Assembly (NCBI RefSeq): GCF_036287235.1 | Contig: NZ_CP142850.1 | Coordinates: forward strand, 2,063,127-2,127,126 | From: Exiguobacterium sp. 9-2 | GTDB taxonomy: Bacteria; Bacillota; Bacilli; Exiguobacteriales; Exiguobacteriaceae | Reading direction: 5' to 3' | Length of the DNA stretch: 64,000 bases | In this document: in pieces, positions 25,674-35,021 of the stretch | How the letters are laid out: each line of letters begins with the position of its first letter | How positions within the stretch are numbered: position 1 is the first letter of the stretch | The notes under the pieces: model-generated | The model's input: the letters and a program-made list of their open reading frames with translations, nothing else | Told to the model about the DNA's origin: nothing | Databases searched by the model: none | Made by a program: the position numbers and the translations under genes

Positions 25674-26558
25674 TTATTCTAATCGAAGATCTTCGGGAAG
25701 CGGCGCTTCAAATCGGACACGTTCTCCTGTCGCAGGGTGAAGGAACGTCGCTGATGCGCTATGGAGTGCTTGACGCGGGAGCAATGGTTCACCCTGATAC
25801 ATCGTATCTCCAATCAAAGGATGTCCTAAAAAGGCAAGATGGACACGAATTTGGTGCGTCCGTCCCGTCTCTAGTCGAATATCCAGTAAGGAAAACTCTC
25901 GATCCAAGGCTTGGACCCGTCGACTATTTAAAATATGCGTAATGGCCCGTTGACCATCCGGTCGTACCATTCGTTCCATGAAGGAATGATCGGTTTGACC
26001 GATTGGTTGATTAATCGTTTGTACCGGCACATGTCCGGGTGCATAGGCTAAATAATGCCGCTCTAATTCGTTCGATCGTTGCATGAGACTCATCCGGTGG
26101 TGGGCAAGTCCGTGTTTTGCGAATAAGACGAGACCACTCGTGTCTCGATCGAGTCGATTGACGATATGGATCGCATACGGAATTCCTTGTTTTCGATAAT
26201 AACCAAGAACATAATTCGACAATGAGTGTTCCGGATGCAATCGTGACGGAATCGATGCCATCCCCGGTGGTTTATTGACGACGAGTAACCAATCATCTTC
26301 AAACAAAATATCGAGTTCCCCTTCTGTCGCTACCATGTCCGGTGCTGGTGTTTCTTCCGGGAAGAAGACGTGGACACGGTCACCCGCGCACAAGACGTCG
26401 TGGACGTTGACATGATGACCGTTCCGCGTGATATCTCCATGATTTTTGATTGATACTAACATTTTTCGTGAGATACCTAGACGGGTCGTACAAAAATGAC
26501 TGACGCGCCAGCCATCCTCGATATCAGTAACCGTCTGTTGTAGCTGAAATCCATTCAT
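25674..26558 (-). CDS. RluA-family pseudouridine synthase (YjbO-like)
   Basis: A 294-residue rRNA pseudouridine synthase. The catalytic Asp is in HIVNRLDRDTSGLVLFAK (about 130-147), and GRTHQIRVHLAFLGHPLIGD follows in the C-terminal part. The N-terminal 70 residues resemble an S4 RNA-binding domain. It converts uridine to pseudouridine in 23S rRNA or tRNA; which positions cannot be told. It is the last gene of the relQ-nadK operon, as in B. subtilis (yjbM-yjbN-yjbO). Confidence 0.88.
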   Translation of the reverse strand: MNGFQLQQTVTDIEDGWRVSHFCTTRLGISRKMLVSIKNHGDITRNGHHVNVHDVLCAGDRVHVFFPEETPAPDMVATEGELDILFEDDWLLVVNKPPGMASIPSRLHPEHSLSNYVLGYYRKQGIPYAIHIVNRLDRDTSGLVLFAKHGLAHHRMSLMQRSNELERHYLAYAPGHVPVQTINQPIGQTDHSFMERMVRPDGQRAITHILNSRRVQALDREFSLLDIRLETGRTHQIRVHLAFLGHPLIGDTMYQGEPLLPRQALHSASATFLHPATGERVRFEAPLPEDLRLE

Positions 26559-26583
26559 GTTTCCATTTCCTTTACATACTGCG

Positions 26584-27387
26584 TCAACGTCTTTCGTCTG
26601 CTAGGAAAGATTCCCGCACCCGTTGCCAAAACGGGAAAGAACGAAAACGAGCAAATTTCACTTTTTTATCTGATACCCGACACCGGATCGATGTCACATT
26701 TTGATGGACAATCGAAGCATAGTGGTCATAGGTCATCTGAAAATCAATCGGATTGACGGGACGAATTTCGACATCATGATGTTTCGGTAACAACATCGGT
26801 GAGCCGATCGTCCGGTAAACACGATTATTGATCGAAGCCATTTCTGTGATTTGGATCGCTTCGAGTGCCGGGTGGACGATCGCACCGCCGAGTGCTTTAT
26901 TGTACGCTGTCGAACCAGAGGGTGTCGATACACATAACCCGTCACCTCGAAACGTTTCGAAATAGTCGCCTCGAATCGATAAATCGCAGACGAGTGTTTG
27001 ATTGAAACTTTTGATCGTACACTCGTTCAAAGCAAGCAGTTGATTATGCGAGCCATCCGCATAGTCAATTGATAGTTCAAGCAGCGGGTATTCGACCGTC
27101 GCTAAATCCTGCTTCGCGATATGATCAATCAACTCATCCATCTCTTCAGGACGCCAATCCGCATAAAAACCAAGGTGCCCTGTATGAATCCCTACAAGGG
27201 TAATCGTCTCTACTTGATCGAGATACGAATGGAACGCTTGTAACATTGTCCCGTCCCCCCCGATTGAAACGACGATTTCCGGTTGACTGACATCAAGCAC
27301 ACATCCCCGCTCCGTCAACGCCTGCTCGAGTTGTTGTTTTAGCGCATGAGAACGCTCATCATCACGAGCCGTGATTGCAAAACGCAT
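26584..27387 (-). CDS. nadK: NAD kinase
   Basis: A 267-residue ATP-NAD kinase making NADP. The catalytic GGDGT lies at 43-47, NE of the NAD pocket is in LALNECTIK, and the glycine-rich STPSGSTAYNKALGG block follows. I start at ATG 27387, six bases after GGGGG; ATG 27393 is too close to the ribosome site. The protein length then equals that of B. subtilis NadF. It lies 10 bases after relQ, so pyridine nucleotide and alarmone synthesis are co-expressed. Confidence 0.94.
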   Translation of the reverse strand: MRFAITARDDERSHALKQQLEQALTERGCVLDVSQPEIVVSIGGDGTMLQAFHSYLDQVETITLVGIHTGHLGFYADWRPEEMDELIDHIAKQDLATVEYPLLELSIDYADGSHNQLLALNECTIKSFNQTLVCDLSIRGDYFETFRGDGLCVSTPSGSTAYNKALGGAIVHPALEAIQITEMASINNRVYRTIGSPMLLPKHHDVEIRPVNPIDFQMTYDHYASIVHQNVTSIRCRVSDKKVKFARFRSFPFWQRVRESFLADERR

Positions 27388-27397
27388 GGTCATCCCC

Positions 27398-28042
27398 CTA
27401 CTCTTTTAATCGTTCCGACGCCTTAGCGTCGCGTTGAAAGACGAGTTGCGCGTCTTGAATTTCTACTTTCAATTGACTCATCTCCGCGTCAAGCAAAAAT
27501 GCCGCTTCTGCCGCACGCCGCAGGCGCTCCCGTGTTTCTTCCGGAATGTTCCCTTGGTACTTGTAATTTAACGAGTGTTCGATCGTCGCCCAAAAGTTCA
27601 TCGCAAGCGTACGAATTTGAATCTCGACTAATGTCGGTACTTCACCTTCGATCGTCTGTACTGGATAAGCAATGATGACATGATACGATCGATAACCACT
27701 ATCCTTCTTTTGAGTGATGTAGTTACGTTCCTCGACGATTTTAAAATCACCGCGCGAACGTAATAGTTCAAGAACATGAATGATATCATCGACGAATTGA
27801 CACATGATGCGTAATCCGGCAATATCCTGCATATCTTGTTCCAATGATTCACGCGCAATTGCTTTTCGTTCTGCTTTTTGAAGAATGCTTTTTACAGGTT
27901 TGACCCGTCCTGTGACAAATTCAATCGGTGAATGCTCTCCCCGTTGCTGAAATTGTTTACGAATCGCTTTTAGCTTTACTTTCAACTCATCGACCGCGAT
28001 TTGATACGGCGCAAGAAATAAATCCCAATTTTCTTTTGTCAT
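27398..28042 (-). CDS. relQ: Small alarmone synthetase RelQ (GTP pyrophosphokinase)
   Basis: A 214-residue single-domain synthetase of (p)ppGpp without hydrolase or TGS domains. Key blocks are RVKPVKSILQKAERK, DIAGLRIMC with the catalytic Asp and Arg, GYRSYHVII, and VEIQIRTLAMNFWATIEH with the catalytic Glu (about 140-156). It is cytosolic and usually tetrameric. It supplies alarmone in response to cell-envelope stress in relatives. I start at ATG 28042, nine bases after GTGGTG; GTG 28057 is the alternative. It is first of three genes and divergent from yjbK. Confidence 0.93.
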   Translation of the reverse strand: MTKENWDLFLAPYQIAVDELKVKLKAIRKQFQQRGEHSPIEFVTGRVKPVKSILQKAERKAIARESLEQDMQDIAGLRIMCQFVDDIIHVLELLRSRGDFKIVEERNYITQKKDSGYRSYHVIIAYPVQTIEGEVPTLVEIQIRTLAMNFWATIEHSLNYKYQGNIPEETRERLRRAAEAAFLLDAEMSQLKVEIQDAQLVFQRDAKASERLKE

Positions 28043-28138
28043 CTGATTTGTCACCACTTTTAATCGAATAGTATTGGTTCAGTGCCTGTTCCTACCTCAT
28101 TCATGTTATCATATTTTCAGACATTCAACTAGAAAGGC

Positions 28139-28720
28139 GTGATTCCGATTAGACAAGAATTGGAAATCGAATTCAAGAACTTATTGTCTGAACAAGAATA
28201 TCTATCGTTATTTACCCATTATGCGTCAACTAAACAACCCATTTGGCAAGCAAATGATTATTTTGATACGCCTGATTTCGAACTTCGAAAAAAAGGTGCT
28301 GCCTTACGGATACGTGAAAAAAAACAAGGACTCGTCCTTACTTTAAAACAACCTCATGAAAATGGATTGCTTGAAACACATGTCACACTATCAGCAAGTG
28401 AAGCGGAAGATCTATTCAAATACGGTCTGATTCACTCCGAAGAGATGAATCACCAGTTGTCGTCTTTTGACTTGCAAGGTTCGTTGGAACATTTAGGACG
28501 TTTAGAAACCGAACGCATCGAGACGGTACTTCCAGAAGGCTTACTCGTCCTTGATAAAAGTCGCTATCTCGGACATACCGATTATGAGTTAGAGTTTGAG
28601 GTCAGCAACTTCGAACAAGGGCAAAAGGATTTCGAGCGAATTCTTTCAGAACACGACATTCCACAGCGCAAAACAAAAAATAAAATCGTTCGCTTCATGG
28701 AACGTAAAGCGCTTTCTTGA
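28139..28720 (+). CDS. yjbK: CYTH-domain protein (YjbK)
   Basis: A CYTH/triphosphate-tunnel protein of about 190 residues with the signature E9-x-E11-x-K13 (ELEIEFK) and alternating basic and acidic strands (ALRIREKKQGLVLTLK, YELEFEVSNFEQG). Such enzymes hydrolyse inorganic triphosphate or related substrates. The start is uncertain: the GTG at 28139 lies one base after AAAGG, too close for initiation, while the family start aligns with codon 4, an ATT at 28148 ten bases after AAAGG. The coordinates follow the GTG. It is divergent from relQ, as in Bacillus. Confidence 0.85.
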   Translation: MIPIRQELEIEFKNLLSEQEYLSLFTHYASTKQPIWQANDYFDTPDFELRKKGAALRIREKKQGLVLTLKQPHENGLLETHVTLSASEAEDLFKYGLIHSEEMNHQLSSFDLQGSLEHLGRLETERIETVLPEGLLVLDKSRYLGHTDYELEFEVSNFEQGQKDFERILSEHDIPQRKTKNKIVRFMERKALS

Positions 28721-28814
28721 TTTTTCGTGTAAGAATGAACAAGCAAAACCTTTGCTCTTTCTTTTTTTTCGTTGCTAAAATAGGGTAACGATAACAACAG
28801 GAAGGGGTGAACGG

Positions 28815-29606
28815 ATGGAACACGCACAATGTAACGGATCTTATTGTTCATTGGACGAACCATCGATTCAACAACCGACGAAACCTCTGGAAATCTATCA
28901 TTTTCTAGATGTGACACAAACGGATGGTTTACGGTTGATACCCGTTCTCAAGAAGTTAGAACTAGAATATGGTCATCTGTTCCGTCTTCGGACGATTGCA
29001 ACGATTCCATGTGCTCCATCACGATCCGCATGTGACATGTCACCACTCGTCATTCTAAAAGCAATTGAGCTTCAAGGAAAAACGTTTGGTATGCGATTCA
29101 TGCGACGCCTTCGAATGCTTCATAACGTCGAAGGAGAAAGTGCTTATAGTCGGCCATCATTGATGCGGTTAGCCGAAGCATTGACAGAGTATGGTTTGGA
29201 TTTAGATGAATTCCACCGTGATGTCTCGTCGGATACGATTCAGCAAATGCTCGAGAAAGAGACTGAACTGGTCACGGAATGGGATGTCCGAATTCTTCCG
29301 ACACTCGCTTTCGTTGGAGATGAGGAAGCCATTAAGGCAGAAGGTCCTTATGAGTATTTGGTCTATGTATCGATCTTAAGTGAACTGCTAGATCATACGA
29401 TTGAAAAACAACCGAAGCCACCACTTGAACAATTCTTGAGACGGTATGAAACAGCAACTACGGCTGAAATCGCCTTTATTTATGACGCTCCTGAATCCCA
29501 GATTGAACACGAACTAAAAAAACTGGTCTTACAACAGAAATGTGCTTCTCTATCGTACTGTGATGGAAAAGTATGGCGTCATTTAAAAGATTCAGCACAT
29601 GCTTAA
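28815..29606 (+). CDS. spxH: Spx adaptor SpxH (YjbH), DsbA-like fold
   Basis: A 263-residue thioredoxin/DsbA-like cytosolic protein. Its N-terminus is rich in His and Cys (EHAQCNGSYC), the segment that binds zinc in YjbH, and IPCAPSRSACDMSPLVILKA and WDVRILPTLAFVGD follow. SpxH delivers Spx to the ClpXP protease. The substrate gene spx lies 6 kb away in the same window. Start is ATG 28815 after GAAGGGGTG. It is a single-gene unit ended by two hairpins. Confidence 0.9.
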   Translation: MEHAQCNGSYCSLDEPSIQQPTKPLEIYHFLDVTQTDGLRLIPVLKKLELEYGHLFRLRTIATIPCAPSRSACDMSPLVILKAIELQGKTFGMRFMRRLRMLHNVEGESAYSRPSLMRLAEALTEYGLDLDEFHRDVSSDTIQQMLEKETELVTEWDVRILPTLAFVGDEEAIKAEGPYEYLVYVSILSELLDHTIEKQPKPPLEQFLRRYETATTAEIAFIYDAPESQIEHELKKLVLQQKCASLSYCDGKVWRHLKDSAHA

Positions 29607-29607
29607 T

Positions 29608-29648
29608 ACAAAAAGGACAGTGGAGCAAGCTTCACTGTCCTTTTTTGG
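29608..29648. terminator. Terminator after spxH
   Basis: AAAAAGGACAGTG pairs with CACTGTCCTTTTT, with six T on the plus strand. Confidence 0.88.
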
Positions 29649-29662
29649 TATTCACTCATAGA

Positions 29663-29703
29663 AAAAGAAGAAGTCCTTCATGACGAGAAGGACTTCTTCT
29701 TTT
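29663..29703. terminator. Second, symmetric terminator facing pepF
   Basis: AAAAGAAGAAGTCCTT pairs with AAGGACTTCTTCTTTT around a 9-base loop. It lies 15 bases after the first hairpin and can stop pepF transcripts from the right. Confidence 0.85.
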
Positions 29704-29818
29704 GACCATTGGATGGGGGAAAAAGAGAATCGACTGGGGAATGTGACCCTCTTCACAATATAAGTATACCGTGAGTCTTTTTTCTTTTCCACACTTTGTT
29801 CACTTTGTCACAAAGATG

Positions 29819-31621
29819 TCACTCTGCTAATAAAGCTTCGAATTCATCTAGGACACGTTCAAATTGACGAAGTGCTGCTTCAACTGGTGCTTTTGTTGTC
29901 ATATCAACACCAGCAGCTTTTAGTACTTCGATTGGATAATCGCTTGATCCCGCTTTTAAGAAATTATTGATGTAACGTTCTACAGCCGGTTGTCCTTCTT
30001 CTAGGATTTGATCCGTCAAAGCAGCAGCCGCCGAAATGCCTGTTGCATACTGATAGACATAGTAATTGTAATAGAAGTGTGGAATCCGAGCCCACTCCAA
30101 ACCAATCTCTTCATCTAATACAATCTCTTCTCCGAAGTATTTTTGATTCAAGGCATAATACGTTGACGTCAAGAATTCTGGTGTCAACGATTGTCCAAGA
30201 CGCGCCGCATCATGAATCGCATGTTCGAACTCAGCGAACATCGTTTGTCGGAACAATGTACCGCGGAATGTTTCAAGTTGATTGTTTAATAGATAAAGTT
30301 TTTCTTTACGATCCGTCACTTTCTTCAATAGATAGTCGTTTAACAACGCTTCATTTGTCGTTGAAGCGACTTCAGCGACGAAGATTGAATAATCGCCATA
30401 TGGATATGGTTGAGATTTCCGCGTGTAGTAGCTATGAACCGAATGTCCGAATTCATGTGCGAGCGTAAAGAGATTATTGATGTTATCTTGCCAGTTCATC
30501 AAAATGAATGGTTGTGTATCGTAAGCACCAGAAGAGTATGCTCCACTCCGTTTACCACGCGTTTCCCGGACATCAACCCAGCGCTCAGACAACCCTTCTT
30601 CGAGAATATGTTTATATTCTGCTCCAAGCGGCGCGAGCCCTTCGACCATCAATTGTTTCGCTTCTTCATAAGAGACCTTCATCTCGACCTCAGAAACGAG
30701 GGGGGTATACATATCGTACATGTGTAACTCATCAAGACCGAGGACCCGTTTACGTAAGGCAACATAGCGATGAAGCAATGGTAAGTGCTCATGTACCGCT
30801 TCAACCAACCCATCATAAACGGATTCAGGGATTGCATTACCATGTAAGGCTGCCGCGCGTGCCGAAGGGAACTTCCGAACATCTGCATAGAAGTTGTCTT
30901 TCTTAACTGACCCAGCAAGAGTTGAGGCGAGCGTATTCGTGTATTTCGCATACGTTCCGTACATCGCTTTAAATGCGGCTTCACGCACCGAACGATCAGA
31001 TGATTCAAGGAATGTGATGAAACGACCATGTGTCAATTCTGTCTCTTCCCCGTCTTCCCCCTTAATTTTCGGGAATGTCAAATCTGCATTATTCAGCATA
31101 CCGAATGTCGTACCGGATTGACCGAGAACTTCTCCCGCCTTCGCTAGAATCGCTTCTTCCGCTTCCGTCAACACATGCTCGCGTTCTTGGTTCAACTCAT
31201 CAAATGCATGACGGTACATCGCAAGGTCTGCATTCTCATTAAGATACGCTTCTATCGTTGTTTCAGGTACAGCTAACAATTCCGGTGTCATGAAAGCAAG
31301 TGTGGCTCCGATTTGTGACGCAAGCGTCCGAGCACGGTCGTTCATGGCTTGATAGAAGCTATCCGCTGTATTTTCGTCGTAACGCATGTGCGCGTATGTA
31401 TAGAGCTTATAAAGACGTCTTGAGACTTCGTCTCGTAACTGTAACCCTTCATAGAGTGTGTCCGCACTTTGTCCAAGACGACCCTTATACTCGACGAGTA
31501 ATGGAAGCATCGCTTTCATCGATTCAAATTCTTCTTCCCACGCTTCGTTTGATGCATAAATCGATTCTAGATTCCAAGTTTCTGAAACGTCAACATCTTG
31601 ACGTGTTAATACTTCTGCCAT
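29819..31621 (-). CDS. pepF: Oligoendopeptidase F
   Basis: A 600-residue M3-family zinc metallopeptidase with the active site HEFGH at 389-393 (LAHEFGHSVHSYYT) and the long helical N-terminal domain of the family. It degrades cytosolic oligopeptides of roughly 7-17 residues, probably including those brought in by the Opp system encoded nearby. I start at ATG 31621, nine bases after AAAGGAG; a GTG at 31630 overlaps that site. Its neighbours coiA and spxH are the same as in Bacillus. Confidence 0.95.
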   Translation of the reverse strand: MAEVLTRQDVDVSETWNLESIYASNEAWEEEFESMKAMLPLLVEYKGRLGQSADTLYEGLQLRDEVSRRLYKLYTYAHMRYDENTADSFYQAMNDRARTLASQIGATLAFMTPELLAVPETTIEAYLNENADLAMYRHAFDELNQEREHVLTEAEEAILAKAGEVLGQSGTTFGMLNNADLTFPKIKGEDGEETELTHGRFITFLESSDRSVREAAFKAMYGTYAKYTNTLASTLAGSVKKDNFYADVRKFPSARAAALHGNAIPESVYDGLVEAVHEHLPLLHRYVALRKRVLGLDELHMYDMYTPLVSEVEMKVSYEEAKQLMVEGLAPLGAEYKHILEEGLSERWVDVRETRGKRSGAYSSGAYDTQPFILMNWQDNINNLFTLAHEFGHSVHSYYTRKSQPYPYGDYSIFVAEVASTTNEALLNDYLLKKVTDRKEKLYLLNNQLETFRGTLFRQTMFAEFEHAIHDAARLGQSLTPEFLTSTYYALNQKYFGEEIVLDEEIGLEWARIPHFYYNYYVYQYATGISAAAALTDQILEEGQPAVERYINNFLKAGSSDYPIEVLKAAGVDMTTKAPVEAALRQFERVLDEFEALLAE

Positions 31622-31685
31622 TTCCCTCACTCCTTTAATTCAGTTATACCTGTTTTCTTTTCGACAAACAATCGAATTGCTCCTG

Positions 31686-32636
31686 CTAAAACAGCCGATT
31701 CGCCTCCTCGATCCGCTCTAACCATTCCGTGATAAGTAAATCGATCATCGGTCGTTCAAACGGGATATCCAATCGATGAAGTAAATGAAAGACGGCCTGT
31801 TCTAAAGCAGTAGAGGAATAAACCCCTTTTAACCGCAAAAAGACTGCCATTTGAAACTCAAAAGGATGAACGGGATACGATAATAAGTGACTGATCGGAA
31901 GAAAGACCGATGACGGCAGATTCAGAAGATGAAACCCTGCCTCATATAATGGAAGTTTAAGCATTCGTGGAGGTAACGAAGGATAAAAAGGACGATGTCG
32001 ATAGCGCAAGACGATTCCTTGCCATCGAGCCATTGAAAATTTCCGAGGAAATGACGGAAGTTCCGTCGAAAGGAAGTCGGATAATGAAAGGGATTGAACG
32101 GTACAATAGACATAATGTTTCGCAAAAGGGAGCGGATGTCGAAACCGTCGGATTTGATTGTCAACAATCAAGTCCAAATACTCATTTTCTAAGAAGGCTT
32201 GACGCATCCATCCTTGTAAACGAAATGTGACACCATGTGACGGATGAAACCCAATCCAACGAACCGTTTGTCCTTGTTTCGCATCAAGTCTTGCTCGTCT
32301 AATCCATTCATCTGCCGACATCGGAGAACGCTGAATTTCAATCCCAATCTCTTTTTCCGGAATCCACAGGTCGAAGCGTCGCTGTCCAATCGTCCATTCG
32401 GTCTCGACGCGAACGCCTGCATTCATCAACGAATCTGCAATTCGTCGTTTCCAAGATACATGTAAGCTACTTTCTCCTGAACATGCTGAGATATGTGCAA
32501 AATGTGGTCGTCGTCCCTGCCTGACGCGCAATGGCTTCAGACAATACGGACAACGTAAGGACATCGCTTTTAATTCATGGACAGAAAACCTATGAATCAG
32601 AATGCGTTTACCTGACCCATCAATGGCTTCAAACAT
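31686..32636 (-). CDS. coiA: Competence protein CoiA
   Basis: A 316-residue CoiA protein. An N-terminal zinc-ribbon-like part (CPYC at 29-32, HFAH at 45-48) precedes a nuclease-like core in which EKEIGIEIQRSPMS supplies the conserved acidic residues. CoiA is needed for processing incoming DNA during natural transformation in streptococci and is present in Bacillus (yjbF). I start at ATG 32636, eight bases after AAGGGGA; ATG 32642 lies too close. The adjacent mecA and spx also touch competence and proteolysis control. Confidence 0.88.
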   Translation of the reverse strand: MFEAIDGSGKRILIHRFSVHELKAMSLRCPYCLKPLRVRQGRRPHFAHISACSGESSLHVSWKRRIADSLMNAGVRVETEWTIGQRRFDLWIPEKEIGIEIQRSPMSADEWIRRARLDAKQGQTVRWIGFHPSHGVTFRLQGWMRQAFLENEYLDLIVDNQIRRFRHPLPFAKHYVYCTVQSLSLSDFLSTELPSFPRKFSMARWQGIVLRYRHRPFYPSLPPRMLKLPLYEAGFHLLNLPSSVFLPISHLLSYPVHPFEFQMAVFLRLKGVYSSTALEQAVFHLLHRLDIPFERPMIDLLITEWLERIEEANRLF

Positions 32637-32654
32637 CAGCATCGTCCCCTTTTG

Positions 32655-34166
32655 CTAGAGTAGCGGTGAGAATAAGCGTGAAATTGATTCAACTAAACGG
32701 CGGCGTAATGGACGACGATGAAACAAATCAGCATCAACTTGTGTAGACTGGCTAAAATCCTCATAAAAATCACGTGTTAATTGATGTACCGAATTTGTTC
32801 CGTATAAAAAAGCATTTACCTCGAAATTCAAATGAAAACTCCGTAAATCCATATTCGCTGTTCCAATCGTTGCGATGGCGTCATCCACGACGATGACTTT
32901 CGAATGCATGAATCCTTTGTTATACTCATAGATTTTCACACCAGCCTGGAGTAAATCATCAAAGTAAGAGCGACTCGCATAAAATACGATTTTATGATCC
33001 GGAAAGCTTGGCAGAAGAATACGAACATCAATTCCAGACATAGCGGCTGTCTTTAGTGCTGTCATCAAATCTTCATCTGGTATTAAATATGGAGATGCAA
33101 TGTAAACAGATTCACGCGCTTCTGTGATGAGTCCGAAGTAAAGTGACTTCATTGCCTCATGTGGCTCATCAGGTCCACTGGCAATGATTTGAACGCCTCC
33201 CGTTGCTTCATCGACATATTCCAGTGGTTCCATATAAAACGGTGTAAACAGGCGTTCCCCCGTCATATAGTACCAGTCTTGGAGGAAAATTAATTGAAGT
33301 TCAGAAACAGCTTCTCCGCGTACAAGAAGATGCGTATCACGCCAAAATCCAAAATGCTGATCGCGACCGATATACTCGTCCCCAACGTTAATTCCACCCG
33401 TAAAAGCAACTGTTCCATCAATGACAACGATCTTCCGATGATTTCGGTAGTTAGACTTACTCGAAATGAACGGTAATACGACAGGGAAAAATGCCCGAAC
33501 TTCAACACCTGCATCCTGCATCTTCTTGAAATAATGCTTATCTGTCGAAAAACACCCGACGGCATCATAAAGAAAACGGACTTCAATTCCTTGTTGTGCC
33601 TTTTCAATCAATACTTCCTGTAACTGCAATGCGAGCTCGTCATCCCGTACGATATAGTATTCCAAATGGATATGATGTTGTGCTTGACGAATCTCTTCTA
33701 AAAGAATCGGAAATTTCTCCTGACCATTCGTCAAAATTCTTGTATGTGTATTATACGAAATTGGAAGTCGACTGATCGAATCGATAAGTGTGACAACTTT
33801 TCCATAATGTCCTTCTTGGAACACTGATTGGTGTACTGCTGTTTTAAACTGGGTACGGTATTTAATATAAGACTCTTCATCAAGCATTGCTTTCAATCGA
33901 AACATTCGTTTCCGGCGGTAGTTCTGACCAAACGTAAAATAAACAAACACGCCGACAACAGGTAGTGCCATCATGACAAGTGCCCAGACGAGTGTTCGTT
34001 CTGGGTTACGATTTTCAAGCAAAATGATGACGAACACGCTCATGACGACCAAAATGATGACGATGGACAGCCAGCCTACCATATAGACGCTCCAATAGTA
34101 GGATAAAAAGGCGATTAAACCGATGGTCAAGATGAGGGTCATGAGAAGTTGTACACGTCGTAGCAT
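32655..34166 (-). CDS. cls: Cardiolipin synthase
   Basis: A 503-residue phospholipase D-type enzyme. Two N-terminal membrane helices (about 8-50) and a third hydrophobic stretch to 79 anchor it, and two HKD motifs follow: H243-R-K-x4-D in HRKIVVIDG and H421-S-K-x4-D in HSKVIVVDD. It condenses two phosphatidylglycerol molecules into cardiolipin and glycerol. Length and layout are those of Cls/ClsA. The ATG at 34166 follows AAAGGAGGGGG. It sits between coiA and an SDR gene, not a position I recall from Bacillus. Confidence 0.93.
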   Translation of the reverse strand: MLRRVQLLMTLILTIGLIAFLSYYWSVYMVGWLSIVIILVVMSVFVIILLENRNPERTLVWALVMMALPVVGVFVYFTFGQNYRRKRMFRLKAMLDEESYIKYRTQFKTAVHQSVFQEGHYGKVVTLIDSISRLPISYNTHTRILTNGQEKFPILLEEIRQAQHHIHLEYYIVRDDELALQLQEVLIEKAQQGIEVRFLYDAVGCFSTDKHYFKKMQDAGVEVRAFFPVVLPFISSKSNYRNHRKIVVIDGTVAFTGGINVGDEYIGRDQHFGFWRDTHLLVRGEAVSELQLIFLQDWYYMTGERLFTPFYMEPLEYVDEATGGVQIIASGPDEPHEAMKSLYFGLITEARESVYIASPYLIPDEDLMTALKTAAMSGIDVRILLPSFPDHKIVFYASRSYFDDLLQAGVKIYEYNKGFMHSKVIVVDDAIATIGTANMDLRSFHLNFEVNAFLYGTNSVHQLTRDFYEDFSQSTQVDADLFHRRPLRRRLVESISRLFSPLL

Positions 34167-34236
34167 GAATCCCCCTCCTTTTATGTATGTTGTAAAAATT
34201 GTAGTTAAGAACTCATGACAGAAAGGAAGCGTTTAA

Positions 34237-34959
34237 ATGGGTACGTATATCATTACTGGTGCAACAAGTGGAATCGGAGAAGCAACTGCCCTCCAACTGA
34301 TTCGAGAAGGTCATACCATTCTTGCCATTGGTCGTAATCAAGACAAAGGAGCTTCTCTTGAATCTAGCGGAGAAGGACGTTTATATTTCTTCCCTGTCGA
34401 CTTGACTGATTCCTCTGCCATCGACAGGTTCTTTGAAGAAACACTCGAAGATTTTCCAGAAATCGACGGGATTTTTAATAATGCAGGGACATTTGGAAAA
34501 CCCGTCGCACCCGAGAGAATCTCCGATCAACAAAAAGAAGTGTTCCAAGTGAATTATCATGCCCCTGAACGAATCATCCAGCTCGCGACGAAACGTTTCT
34601 CAAAAGGTGCCTCTATCGTCAATAATAGCGCGATCGTCGGTCACGTCAAGTTTCCCGCCATGCTCTTACCCTATGCATCGTCTAAGAGCGCTTTATTGAC
34701 ACTGACAAAGACATACGCTGCCCGCTTCCATGGCAAGTATCGTTTTAATGCCATTTGTCCGGGACCGGTCGACACATCATTGAGCCACGCATTATATGGC
34801 GGGAAAGATAAGTTTGATCTTGCGATGAAGCATCATCTTCGTGGCGAACCTGCACAACCTTCTGAAATCGCAGAAGTCGTTTGTTTCTTACTCTCGAATA
34901 AAGCGAGTTACATCAATGGGCAAGCCCTTATCGTAGACGGTGGTTATACCCTCACTTAA
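34237..34959 (+). CDS. Short-chain dehydrogenase/reductase
   Basis: A 240-residue classical SDR. The cofactor motif TGATSGIG lies at 7-14, NNAG at 81-84, the catalytic Ser at about 131, and YASSK at 146-150 supplies the Tyr and Lys. The C-terminal VVCFLLSNKASYINGQALIVDGGYT resembles FabG and related 3-oxoacyl reductases. The substrate is not predictable; fatty-acid, sugar or secondary-metabolite oxidoreductases all share this form. It is a single-gene unit, divergent from cls and convergent with mecA. Confidence 0.82.
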   Translation: MGTYIITGATSGIGEATALQLIREGHTILAIGRNQDKGASLESSGEGRLYFFPVDLTDSSAIDRFFEETLEDFPEIDGIFNNAGTFGKPVAPERISDQQKEVFQVNYHAPERIIQLATKRFSKGASIVNNSAIVGHVKFPAMLLPYASSKSALLTLTKTYAARFHGKYRFNAICPGPVDTSLSHALYGGKDKFDLAMKHHLRGEPAQPSEIAEVVCFLLSNKASYINGQALIVDGGYTLT

Positions 34960-34967
34960 TGTCAGAA

Positions 34968-35004
34968 TAAAAGGAGGTATCACGATTCGTGATCCTCCTT
35001 TTAC
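34968..35004. terminator. Bidirectional terminator between SDR and mecA
   Basis: AAAAGGAGG-ATCACG pairs with CGTGAT-CCTCCTTTT. Confidence 0.85.
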
Positions 35005-35021
35005 TCGCACTTTTAGTTCCT

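Noticed and set aside
29594-29703. Inverted repeats after spxH as a possible small RNA or mobile repeat
   Set aside because: Both hairpins are simple A/T-flanked intrinsic terminators of convergent genes; their stems are unrelated to each other.
29796-29813. TTGTTCACTTTGTCACAA, partly like a Rex palindrome
   Set aside because: It lies downstream of the pepF stop and between convergent transcripts, has two or more mismatches on one side, and has no promoter next to it.
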